From contig CAIZLD010000067.1 in the NCBI GenBank assembly GCA_903933715.1, forward strand, positions 1 to 64,000: a stretch of DNA of 64,000 nt. Direction: 5' to 3'. Within the stretch, counting starts at the first letter, position 1. The number at the start of each line of letters is the position of its first letter. The DNA comes from an uncultured Spartobacteria bacterium (GTDB lineage: Bacteria > Verrucomicrobiota > Verrucomicrobiia > Chthoniobacterales > Chthoniobacteraceae). Under the pieces are notes generated by a model. It was not told where the DNA came from. It worked only from the letters and a program-made list of their open reading frames with translations, and did not search any database. Shown here piece after piece: positions 35,853-44,516 of the stretch. The translations under genes were made by a program, and so were the position numbers.

Positions 35853-38222
35853 ATGAGTAAATACGGTTACTTTGACGAAACTAATAAAGAATACGTAATT
35901 GAACGGCCAGACACGCCGATGTCGTGGATCAATTATCTGGGGACATCCAAATATTGCGCCATTATTTCGAATAATGCTGCCGGTTACAGCTTCTATCAAT
36001 CCCCCAAAAGTGGACGGCTGCTTCGTTTCCGGTTCAATGGTGTGCCGATGGACCGGCCGGGCCGGTACATTTATTTACGGGATGAGGCGGATGGGGACTA
36101 TTGGTCCGCAAGCTGGCAGCCCGTCGGCAAAAAACTCGACCAATACAAGTCGGTTTGCCGCCACGGATTGGGCTACAGCACGTTTCAGAGTGAATACCGT
36201 TCCATCCGCACAGACCTGAAAGTGTTTGTGCCGATCGACAAGGCAATGGAATTCTGGCAGATGGACATCACGAACTGTGGCGATCAGCCGCGGGAGTTAT
36301 CCCTCTTTGGCTATGCCGAGTGGTGTTTTTGGGAATCATTTCGTGATACGCTCGATTTCCAGTACATTCTTTACACATGCCGCATGGGGTGTGTGGACGG
36401 GATCGTTGATTATTCGATCCGGCTTTGGGATATGCGTGAACCGAAGGCGTTTTTCGCGAGCACCCTGCCCGTCGAGGGGTTTGAGACAGATCGCGATGCC
36501 TTTGTGGGACCTTATCGCGACGAAGGCAATCCGCTGGCAGTAGAGCGGGGAGCGTGCAACGGCTCGATTGCCGTCGGGGGAAATCCCTGTGCTGCCCTGC
36601 ATAACCGGATAAAGCTTCAGCCCGGTGAGAAGGTGCGGGTGGTGTATATGGTGGGAATCGGAGATGCCGCCAAAGAGGGGCGCGACTGCCGCGAACGCTA
36701 CAGCAATCCCGAAGAGGTCGGGAAAGAGTTCGCAAAAGTTCAGGATTACTGGAACGCCCGTCTTGGCGCCTGGCAATGCAGCGTGCCGGATGCTCAAACC
36801 AACGCCATGATGCAGGTGTGGACTCAATACCAATGCCACACAACTTTTAACTGGTCGCGGGCTGCTTCATTTATTGAGGCGGGAGGGCGCGACGGCTTGG
36901 GCTTCCGTGATTCCAATCAGGATCTCCTGGCCGTCATCCATGTGCTGCCTGACCAGGTGCGGACGCGGCTGGTGGAACTCATCCGGGGCCAGCTTTCCGA
37001 CGGCTCGGCGATGCATCAAATCCAGCCTCTTTCATGGAAGCAGGGAGCGCATAACATTCCGGCAGATTCTGCGGTCTGGTCCGACGACCATTTGTGGCTC
37101 CTGCTGTCTGTTCCCGCCTACATCCGTGAAACCGGCGACATGGCTTTTCTTGATGAAATCCTCGAGTTTGCCGACAGCGGGAAAGCCAGCGTCTATGATC
37201 ACCTTAAGAAAACCCTGGAGTTTTCGTGGTCCAAGCGCGGCCCCCATGGTCTGCTGCTTGGGATGATGGCGGATTGGAACGACACGATCAATCTGCGGGG
37301 TCAGGGGGAAAGTGTATGGAGCACCATGCTCTTTCATTTGGCCCTCAGCGAAATGATCACGCTTTGCCGGAAGTTGGAGCGCGGGGAGGATGAGGCTATT
37401 TTCTGCGAATGGCGCGCGGTGATTGCAAACGCTCTGGCCACCCAGGCCTGGGATGGGGAATGGTTTTTGCGGGGCTATCTTGACAGCGGCCGCAAGCTGG
37501 GCGGAGCCGAGAGCGCCCAGACAAAAATCTTCATCAACACCCAAAGCTGGGCTGTGCTGTCCGGAGTCGCCACACCGGAACAGGGAATCCGTGCCATGGA
37601 CAGTTTGCATGAGCATCTTGCCACCGAGCACGGGATCGTCAAAAGCGCCCCCGCATTCCGCGATGCAGACGACGAGATTGGGGCCATTACGACGTTCCCG
37701 GCAGGGTTGAAGGAAAACGGGGGCATTTTCTGCCATGCCAATACTTGGGCCATTGTTGCCGAAGCGATGCTCGGCCGAGGCGACCGCGCATTCAAGTATT
37801 ACAAATCATTTTTGCCAGCCGCCAAAAACGACTCGGCGGAAGTCTATACGATGGAACCGTACGTGTATGCCCAGTTCATCACCGGACGGGAGCATCCATC
37901 CAAGTTCGGGCGGGCGCGCAATTCCTGGCTCACGGGGACAGCGGCGTGGGCATTCGTAGCGATGAGCCAATATATCCTTGGGGTACGGCCGGACTATGAC
38001 GGGCTGATCATCGATCCCGTAATCCCGCCCGAATGGGATGGATTCACGGTGACCCGGCGCTTCCGGGGGACCGAAGTGCAGATCAAAGTAAGCAATCCCA
38101 ACCATGTAAGCCGTGGCGTGAGCAGGTTGGTTCTCAATGGGAAACAAATCGAAGGAAATACGATTCCTGCAGCCAGCCTGCAGCCCTGCAACAACGTGGA
38201 AGTGGAGTTGGGCGAGCCTTAA
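35853..38222 (+). CDS. GH94-family disaccharide phosphorylase
   Basis: 789 residues, cytoplasmic (no signal peptide), usual length for the family. The N-terminal beta-sandwich (about 1-290) precedes a linker and an (alpha/alpha)6 barrel holding FIEAGGRDGLGFRDSNQDLL, the general-acid region MMADWNDTINLRGQGES near 475-490, and a late NSWLTGTAAWAF. GH94 enzymes phosphorolyse beta-linked disaccharides or oligosaccharides to a sugar 1-phosphate, saving ATP. Known members act on cellobiose, cellodextrin, chitobiose, beta-1,2-glucans and cellobionate. Acceptor specificity cannot be read here. It is the first gene of the locus, so it probably processes an imported oligosaccharide. Confidence 0.87.
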   Translation: MSKYGYFDETNKEYVIERPDTPMSWINYLGTSKYCAIISNNAAGYSFYQSPKSGRLLRFRFNGVPMDRPGRYIYLRDEADGDYWSASWQPVGKKLDQYKSVCRHGLGYSTFQSEYRSIRTDLKVFVPIDKAMEFWQMDITNCGDQPRELSLFGYAEWCFWESFRDTLDFQYILYTCRMGCVDGIVDYSIRLWDMREPKAFFASTLPVEGFETDRDAFVGPYRDEGNPLAVERGACNGSIAVGGNPCAALHNRIKLQPGEKVRVVYMVGIGDAAKEGRDCRERYSNPEEVGKEFAKVQDYWNARLGAWQCSVPDAQTNAMMQVWTQYQCHTTFNWSRAASFIEAGGRDGLGFRDSNQDLLAVIHVLPDQVRTRLVELIRGQLSDGSAMHQIQPLSWKQGAHNIPADSAVWSDDHLWLLLSVPAYIRETGDMAFLDEILEFADSGKASVYDHLKKTLEFSWSKRGPHGLLLGMMADWNDTINLRGQGESVWSTMLFHLALSEMITLCRKLERGEDEAIFCEWRAVIANALATQAWDGEWFLRGYLDSGRKLGGAESAQTKIFINTQSWAVLSGVATPEQGIRAMDSLHEHLATEHGIVKSAPAFRDADDEIGAITTFPAGLKENGGIFCHANTWAIVAEAMLGRGDRAFKYYKSFLPAAKNDSAEVYTMEPYVYAQFITGREHPSKFGRARNSWLTGTAAWAFVAMSQYILGVRPDYDGLIIDPVIPPEWDGFTVTRRFRGTEVQIKVSNPNHVSRGVSRLVLNGKQIEGNTIPAASLQPCNNVEVELGEP

Positions 38223-38250
38223 TTCAAGTAACTATTAAATAAGTATTAAT

Positions 38251-41200
38251 ATGAATCCAAATCTCATTTTATTGGCCTGCGCGGGATTACTTTTCGCTTC
38301 GCATCCCGCGTCCGCAGGCTCCGCCGGGAATCCGGATCAGCCAATCACAAAAGATTCTCCCGCCGTGGTCCGGGATTTTAGCGGCGGTGCTTCCGCCGAC
38401 CGCACGATGACCATCGATTTTTATGTCTACGGGAGCGATGGCCTGTGTGTCCCGGCGTCTGTTTGTGGCGGCGGATTGGGCGTCACCTATAAGCTCCCGG
38501 GGGAGGATAAAGAGCGGCATTGCGGGGTCAAAGAAGATGGCACTTACCAGGGAAGGACTTTCCAGTATGTGCTCAATCCCGTGAACCTTCTAGACACCGT
38601 GGAATCTGCGCGCGGCTTTCAGCCCGGGGAAGACTATGATCCCGATCCGAATGTCACCCGTCCCGCCACCCGCCTTGCAAACCGGCTGCTGATTAACCCG
38701 GAGAGCTTGTTCAAGCGCTTCATGGATACCTTCGAAGCCGTGGAAGGCGTTCGGCCGATACCGGTTGATATTTCGACGGGGCTTGAAGTGTACCCACGCG
38801 GCCCCGGCGCCGTTAAAAAGCACATTATCAATCATGTCACGGATACAAGATACTACTCCCGTGGCTCCAGCCCGCACGTCAAGGTTCTCCTATATAAAGA
38901 CGGAAAAGCGGTGATGCCCTATGGCAGCCATGTCGCGCTGAGTTGTATGATGTGGCGACGCACGGAGCACACCGATTTTGCCGCGGGCGAGGTTCTGGAT
39001 TTGATGGGGAACCGCCTGCCTGCATCCGGCTTTGCGGCATGGGGATGGCAAAACGGCTACGGCGGATTGCAATACGGCGATTACGTGCCCGGAATGGGAA
39101 TGTATTTCGTCCCGGCATTGGCTTTCGGCGAGTCTTGGGATTTCCGTTACAATGGGAATATTCACATCCGCACCAATTATCAGCAAGACCCGCCCTGCTG
39201 GACCAAAGCGGTTGTGAGCAACAGCTATATTTATCCCGGCAAAGCATACGCCAGCGAATTCGCTCCCGTGGTTTTTGGACGCGTAGAGCCCCGGTTGACC
39301 ACCGATCCGGATAGGCCAACCCAGCAAGTCCGCGTGTTTGACGACCCCAGCACCTCTTATGCACCGCAGGATGCGTTCAATTATGAAGACGACAAGCTGG
39401 CAGTGATGAAATGGGAGCGGGGAGGCAAACGGACGGCACAGATCGTGCGCGGCCGCCATTTCCTTCAGGGCGGCGCCTCCATGCTTTTCCCCGGAAAAGA
39501 TGTTCCTAATTCGTTGCGGAAAGTGATCGCTTCGGAAGGGCTCAAGGGGGTGACTCTAACCACCCACTGGTTCCATCTGCCCGGCGAGGGTTACGATTCG
39601 AGTGGCGCTTTCCTTGCCATAGAATTTGCCAATGCGCCGAAGCTGACCCTTACCGCCACCAAGAATGGCACACTGAGTATTTCGCGTCCCGGTGAGAAGC
39701 CGGTCCAAACCTCCCTTAAGCTCAAGCAGGCGTGGAATGCCGTGCAAATTGTATACGGCGAGGACTCCCAATTTGTTTATGTGCGACTAGGCAAAGAATT
39801 TGCAGCCGCGGACGGAAAACGGCTGACGTTCCCGGCTGGAGGCGGGTTGACGGCATTGGAAATCGGAAAGGCTGGAGCCCGCTCGGAGAGGGGGAACGTT
39901 CTTTTTGATGCCATTTGGATCAATCCCAATGACAAGCTGGCCGAAAACTTCGAGTATGCCTCCCTGGGAGAAATGCGGGATACGTGGAAAGGCGATGGGG
40001 AAGCATTGAGCCTGGACGCGCAAATTTCCTATAGCGGCAAGCAAAGTCTAAAATTACCATCCTCAGAAAAACCTGCGGCTATCACCCGGACTTTGGACCG
40101 CCAATCCCTTCGCGGCCAGACCGTTCAGTTGGCCTGGTACATGGAAGCGAAAGGGGGAGGGGATTCGTTTGCTGAACTGCGCTCAGCGGATGGCAAATCA
40201 TTTCTCCGGTTGCGGGGAGACGAAGAAGGCAAATTGCTCTATCAGACCGAGAAGGGCGATTGGGTCCCCACCAATACCAAATTCCGCCCGGAATTTCTTG
40301 AAAAATGGAATGAACTTGCGGTGTTGTTCGATTCCGAAGGGAACGCCTATCTGCGGTTTAATATGGACTGGGTTGCTCAAGCGGACGGCTCGCCGCTGGT
40401 GATCCCGAAACGCGAGGCGCTCTCGGAGCTTTCGATCGGCCGCACCGGCGCCGCCGGGGGAACCGCGGTTTATTTCGATGATTTACGGCTCATCCGGAAT
40501 TATACCCTCATTGCTGACGCTACTCTCTATAGCGCCACGTTTGAATACCCGCTCGACCCCAAAGCCTGCATCGAGCAACTTGGCTGGGCGAATTTGGACG
40601 CCGCTGGAGCATCTCTGGAAACCGGCAAAGGGGCCACGGGAGGCCAGCGCTATCTCGTGCTGCCCAATAATGCACCGGCCGAAGTCTCCGTGACACGCAC
40701 ATTCCCGACAGAAATGCAGGATGTAACCACAGAGTTCTCCTGGTTCCATGATCCCGAAGCGGGCAAGCGCGCCGATGCCGGTTATGTGCAACTGGTAGAT
40801 GCCAAGGGGAACAAGCTGGCGCTCTCCGTGGATGGCGAGGGAAAAGCTCGTTACAAAATAAACGAACTGGAATGGAAGGCCACCGACTACAAACTCGTCA
40901 AAGGTTGGAATAAGACGCGGGTGGTTTTTCCTGAAAACAAACCGGCGGAATTCTGGATGGCCCCCCAAAGGCCGGGGTGTCATCCTAAGGGGCAATGGAT
41001 GCTGATTGCCCAGGACACTTATACGACCAGAAAACTGAAGACCGATTTCAAACAGAATATTGAGCAGATATTCTCGGGCCTCAAACGTATTGAAGTCGGC
41101 CGAAACAAATCCGCTGAGGGGGCGTTCCTTTTCGATGACGTGTTCGTGTTGACGAACAAGCCTTCAAAGCGCGACGTCATGCAGCCGGACTTCGGCAACA

Positions 41201-43122
41201 ACCGAATGACCTTCGCCAACGAAGTCGATAACCGGCTCGCCAACCGGGATTGGCCGCAGATTGAGAAAGTCCTTATGGAAAAGAATCTCCTTAAAAAGCA
41301 AAACGACAAGGCCGACCCCGCGCCGGTAAAAAAACCATCAACGGCAGTTCCGCCATTGGCGCCCAATTGCACAGCCATTGACGTCTTGCGCAACGGCGTG
41401 CTCAGCCACGAGCCGAATTTGCAGGCTTCCGGAGAGATGTTTGACTCCATCTATGGGGAATCAGCCCAATATGGCACGCCTTATCACGCTTATAGCCAGG
41501 CCGTCCTGGCATTGCGCAGCACGGGCGAGGAGCGCGAGCGTCATTTTGCCAATGCCTATCGTGGACTGGATGCCGCGTTAACCCATGTGGCCGATCCGGA
41601 ATTGAAACCCAACCTGAGTGGCATTACCCGCGCTGTCGGCACGTGCAACTTCGTAAATCACCGCGACTTCTTTTGGTCTGCCATCCTCAAGACCTACAGA
41701 ATACTAAAGCAGGCGGGATACCCGGGAATGGATTCGATGGCAACCCGAATTTCTGCCATCCGCGTCCCAAGCCCGTTTCTTTCCGCGCCTCCGGGAAACT
41801 GGTCTGCTTTCTGGCTCAACGGCGAATGGATCCGCATGAAAGAGGGGCTTTCGGATACATCGCGGGAGCGCTTCGACCAGTGGCTGGGGGAATTTTTCAA
41901 GCTGCTCTGCCAAGTGGATCGCGGGTTCTATGCCGAACCCGGACTTCCCAACTCCTATGACCTTTTTACCCGCTATCAATTGGCGGAGATTCTCGCCGAA
42001 GGATACGACGGTCCCTGGCGCGAATCCCTCCAGAAGCTGCTGGTAAACGGGCTTCGGCGCAGTCTGAACGTGCAGTTGTCAGACGGTTCACAGGGATCGG
42101 CCTATCGCAGCACCGCGCAGAGCTGGACCGTCAGCAACGAGATTTGCTTTTTCACATTGGCTGCGGATTATTTCCGCAAGAGTGACCCGGCCTTGACCGC
42201 GGCTGCCGAAAAGGCGTCGCGCCTTGCCCTCGCTTCGTTTATTCGCTGGTTTCCAAAGGATCGCCCCTATTCCGCAGTCGAAAACCTCCTGCCGCCGGAA
42301 TGGCGTGTTGGATTTGAAACCTACTCCCTTGAGGGTTGTTACGCGAACATGGCCTTGGGCTTCCTGGCAAATGCGGTCGAACGAGGCTTTTCCGGAACCC
42401 CGCTAACCGATGCATCTGATAGGAAACCCGCCGTTTTCGTCGAAAACGATCCAGTATATCGGGCATTTACCCATTATGGGCGTTACAGTGCACAGGTCAA
42501 CGCATGGCCGGCTCAGGGGTATGATGCCTTTGGCCTTGTCGATTTGAGTTTCGGTCCCGGGCGCTATCTTCAGGCGGTTTCCAGCGTCAAACACTTGCAG
42601 GAAAACAAGCTGTTCAATATTGGCATGGCGTTGCGCAAGCTGCCGGGCCGCTCGGATATCCGGGTTATAGGGCAGCAGGATCTTCGGCTGGACGGGCCTA
42701 TCGAATCGATCCCGGGCCGCAATGGAATCTCGCTTCGGGCTCGTGCGCACGGCGACGTGACGGACCTCGTTGCGCGTGACGCGTGGCTTTACCGCCTTTC
42801 GGTGACCACCGATAAGGAAGGCATTCACGTCGAGGAATCCACCCCTGGTCTTAACGGCTATAAAACACTTCTCATTCCCTATCTTCTCGACGCGGGCACG
42901 GGCAGCCGCACCCGCGTCAGCGTGGAAAAAGAGGGGAAGGAAACCAAAATACTTCTCACTCTTGGGAAAGAGCAGATCGTCATCCGCATCGCCGCTACGA
43001 TGGATAAATGGCTGGATATTCCCTACGGTTTTGAAAACCGCCGCGGCCTCTGCGGGTTGCTCCGCATCGATCTGGTCGAGCCGACCGAAACGATTCGCTA
43101 TTCACTGGCCGTGGATCAGTAA
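38251..43122 (+). CDS. 1623-residue secreted multi-domain protein, putative polysaccharide-active
   Basis: Signal peptide at 1-22 (ending near ASAGSAG). The N-terminal region (about 35-400) is unfamiliar. Three tandem beta-rich modules of 150-170 residues follow at about 406-557, 594-748 and 796-967. Each goes from a LAWYM/TTHWFH-type strand through WNAVQIVY, WNELAVLF or WNKTRVVF to GNVLFDAIWI, TAVYFDDLRL or GAFLFDDVFV, a concanavalin/LamG-like pattern. Residues 1033-1420 are helical (FVNHRDFFWSAILKTYRIL, SYDLFTRYQLAEILAEGYDG), like an (alpha/alpha)6 toroid, and the last 200 are beta-rich, as in several polysaccharide lyase families. No family is assigned with confidence. It is 28 bases after the phosphorylase gene with a matching A/T leader. 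Confidence 0.65.
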   Translation: MNPNLILLACAGLLFASHPASAGSAGNPDQPITKDSPAVVRDFSGGASADRTMTIDFYVYGSDGLCVPASVCGGGLGVTYKLPGEDKERHCGVKEDGTYQGRTFQYVLNPVNLLDTVESARGFQPGEDYDPDPNVTRPATRLANRLLINPESLFKRFMDTFEAVEGVRPIPVDISTGLEVYPRGPGAVKKHIINHVTDTRYYSRGSSPHVKVLLYKDGKAVMPYGSHVALSCMMWRRTEHTDFAAGEVLDLMGNRLPASGFAAWGWQNGYGGLQYGDYVPGMGMYFVPALAFGESWDFRYNGNIHIRTNYQQDPPCWTKAVVSNSYIYPGKAYASEFAPVVFGRVEPRLTTDPDRPTQQVRVFDDPSTSYAPQDAFNYEDDKLAVMKWERGGKRTAQIVRGRHFLQGGASMLFPGKDVPNSLRKVIASEGLKGVTLTTHWFHLPGEGYDSSGAFLAIEFANAPKLTLTATKNGTLSISRPGEKPVQTSLKLKQAWNAVQIVYGEDSQFVYVRLGKEFAAADGKRLTFPAGGGLTALEIGKAGARSERGNVLFDAIWINPNDKLAENFEYASLGEMRDTWKGDGEALSLDAQISYSGKQSLKLPSSEKPAAITRTLDRQSLRGQTVQLAWYMEAKGGGDSFAELRSADGKSFLRLRGDEEGKLLYQTEKGDWVPTNTKFRPEFLEKWNELAVLFDSEGNAYLRFNMDWVAQADGSPLVIPKREALSELSIGRTGAAGGTAVYFDDLRLIRNYTLIADATLYSATFEYPLDPKACIEQLGWANLDAAGASLETGKGATGGQRYLVLPNNAPAEVSVTRTFPTEMQDVTTEFSWFHDPEAGKRADAGYVQLVDAKGNKLALSVDGEGKARYKINELEWKATDYKLVKGWNKTRVVFPENKPAEFWMAPQRPGCHPKGQWMLIAQDTYTTRKLKTDFKQNIEQIFSGLKRIEVGRNKSAEGAFLFDDVFVLTNKPSKRDVMQPDFGNNRMTFANEVDNRLANRDWPQIEKVLMEKNLLKKQNDKADPAPVKKPSTAVPPLAPNCTAIDVLRNGVLSHEPNLQASGEMFDSIYGESAQYGTPYHAYSQAVLALRSTGEERERHFANAYRGLDAALTHVADPELKPNLSGITRAVGTCNFVNHRDFFWSAILKTYRILKQAGYPGMDSMATRISAIRVPSPFLSAPPGNWSAFWLNGEWIRMKEGLSDTSRERFDQWLGEFFKLLCQVDRGFYAEPGLPNSYDLFTRYQLAEILAEGYDGPWRESLQKLLVNGLRRSLNVQLSDGSQGSAYRSTAQSWTVSNEICFFTLAADYFRKSDPALTAAAEKASRLALASFIRWFPKDRPYSAVENLLPPEWRVGFETYSLEGCYANMALGFLANAVERGFSGTPLTDASDRKPAVFVENDPVYRAFTHYGRYSAQVNAWPAQGYDAFGLVDLSFGPGRYLQAVSSVKHLQENKLFNIGMALRKLPGRSDIRVIGQQDLRLDGPIESIPGRNGISLRARAHGDVTDLVARDAWLYRLSVTTDKEGIHVEESTPGLNGYKTLLIPYLLDAGTGSRTRVSVEKEGKETKILLTLGKEQIVIRIAATMDKWLDIPYGFENRRGLCGLLRIDLVEPTETIRYSLAVDQ

Positions 43123-43134
43123 AAGGGTCTGTCA

Positions 43135-44115
43135 ATGCGCGTTTCACCTGCAATCTACGAATACGCAGCCCGGCTGATTGGAGTCACCCCGTGGGAAGCT
43201 TCGCGCAGCAAGGAATTGATGATCGAAGCGCATGCCGAGGCATACCGCCGTTATGCGCATTCCCCCATTTTGGTCGGGATCGATGTGTATAATGTCGAAG
43301 CGGAGGCATACGGCGCGATCATCCCCCAACCGGCAGGAGCGGGCATCCCTTCCATCACCGTGCATCCCTGCTCCGCAACATCGGACATTCCGGAGCTCAA
43401 TCCGCTCAATCCGGCAGCAGACGGGCGAATTCCCCTCGTCATCAAAGCGGCGCGCGCATTAACCGCCTTGTTGCCGGGCGCCAATGTGAAAATCCCGGTG
43501 AGTGGACCGTTTTCGCTGGCGAGCAACCTGGTGGGTTTCGAAAACCTGTTGTGCGATTGCATGACCGCGCCGGACGACGTGGCCGCCGCGCTCTCATTCC
43601 TTGTCGAAGGTCAGGTCGCTTTTGTGAAAGCGATCCACGCGGCTGGAATCGGCGTCACCACCTTTGAATCCGCCGCCACGCCGCCGTTGCTTTCGCCGGA
43701 AATGTTCCGGGATATTGCGCTGCCTGCACTCAAGCGGCTTTTACAGGAAGCCGGGGAGATTTTGGGTGAAAACATTTCCTGCATCATTGGCGGCAACACC
43801 CTCCCGATCCTGGATTATCTGATGGAGACCCGGCCGGGATACGTCATCTGTCCTTCCGAGACCGACCAGAATGCCTTCATGCACCGGATGGCACAATGGC
43901 CGGAAGTGATGGTTCGGGTGAACATGGTTCCGGGCATTATCGCTCGTGGCGACCCCAAAGAAATCCGCCAGGAAGCGGACCGTGTTTGGGCCTTGGCCGC
44001 CGGACGGGAGAACGCTTGCATCGGAACGGGTGTAATACCTTATGAAACCGATCCTGAAACGGTGCTGGATCTATTGCAATACGTGAAACAGAAGTCCCGC
44101 ACTTCCTCCTGTTAA
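43135..44115 (+). CDS. Uroporphyrinogen-decarboxylase-like protein, short form
   Basis: 326-residue TIM barrel of the URO-D/MtaA superfamily: SRSKELMIEAHAEAYRRYAHSPILVGIDVYNVEAEAYGA, NVKIPVSGPFSLASNLVGFENLL and YVICPSETDQNAFM. In methyltransferase members such as MtaA a His-x-Cys motif binds zinc; here the matching strand reads SCIIGGNTLPILDYL, without that motif. True uroporphyrinogen decarboxylation is unlikely because no haem gene is near. The gene lies 12 bases after the giant secreted protein gene and 1 base before a rhamnose mutarotase gene, so a role in sugar metabolism is inferred. Two other superfamily members occur in the same locus. Confidence 0.72.
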   Translation: MRVSPAIYEYAARLIGVTPWEASRSKELMIEAHAEAYRRYAHSPILVGIDVYNVEAEAYGAIIPQPAGAGIPSITVHPCSATSDIPELNPLNPAADGRIPLVIKAARALTALLPGANVKIPVSGPFSLASNLVGFENLLCDCMTAPDDVAAALSFLVEGQVAFVKAIHAAGIGVTTFESAATPPLLSPEMFRDIALPALKRLLQEAGEILGENISCIIGGNTLPILDYLMETRPGYVICPSETDQNAFMHRMAQWPEVMVRVNMVPGIIARGDPKEIRQEADRVWALAAGRENACIGTGVIPYETDPETVLDLLQYVKQKSRTSSC

Positions 44116-44116
44116 A

Positions 44117-44428
44117 ATGCGCAAAGGTTTTTGCATGCAAGTCCATCCAGGGTTTGAGCTCGAATACGAGCGCAGGCACAACCCCATTTGGCCGCAACTG
44201 GCCCGAACCCTTTCGGAACACGGAGTTTCCAACTACTCCATTTTCCTCCATCCGCAAACGCGTCAACTCTTTGGCTACGCGGAGATCGCATCGGAGGAGC
44301 AATGGGCGGCCATTGCCGAAACGGAAGTATGCCGGGAATGGTGGAAATATATGGCCGAGCTGATGCCTTCCCATGCCGATGGAAGCCCGGTAAGCGCCCC
44401 GTTACGCGAGGTGTTCCACCTTGCCTAG
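44117..44428 (+). CDS. rhaM: L-rhamnose mutarotase
   Basis: 103 residues, closely matching the RhaM family throughout: an N-terminal KGFCMQV strand, EYERRHNPIWPQL, NYSIFLHPQT, WWKYMAELMPSHADGSPVSAPLREVFHL. The enzyme interconverts alpha and beta anomers of L-rhamnose before isomerisation or oxidation. The catalytic His of RRHNP, the Tyr of NYSI and the WW pair are present. The start codon follows the upstream stop after one base, so expression is coupled to the URO-D-like gene. No rhamnose isomerase, kinase or aldolase gene is found in the window. Confidence 0.93.
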   Translation: MRKGFCMQVHPGFELEYERRHNPIWPQLARTLSEHGVSNYSIFLHPQTRQLFGYAEIASEEQWAAIAETEVCREWWKYMAELMPSHADGSPVSAPLREVFHLA

Positions 44429-44453
44429 ATTTTCGCCGATTATATCAGCATAA

Positions 44454-44479
44454 ATCTGCGTTCATCTGCGCAATCTGCG
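44454..44479. repeat. Three phased ATCTGCG heptamers
   Basis: ATCTGCG occurs at 44454-44460, 44464-44470 and 44473-44479, starts spaced 10 and 9 bases apart, in the gap between the convergent rhaM and AraC-type genes. The helical-turn phasing may be chance, or mark a dispersed intergenic repeat. There is no T-run to support a terminator. Confidence 0.4.
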
Positions 44480-44516
44480 GATTATCTTCTTCCGAAAAAA
44501 ACCGAGATACAGGACA

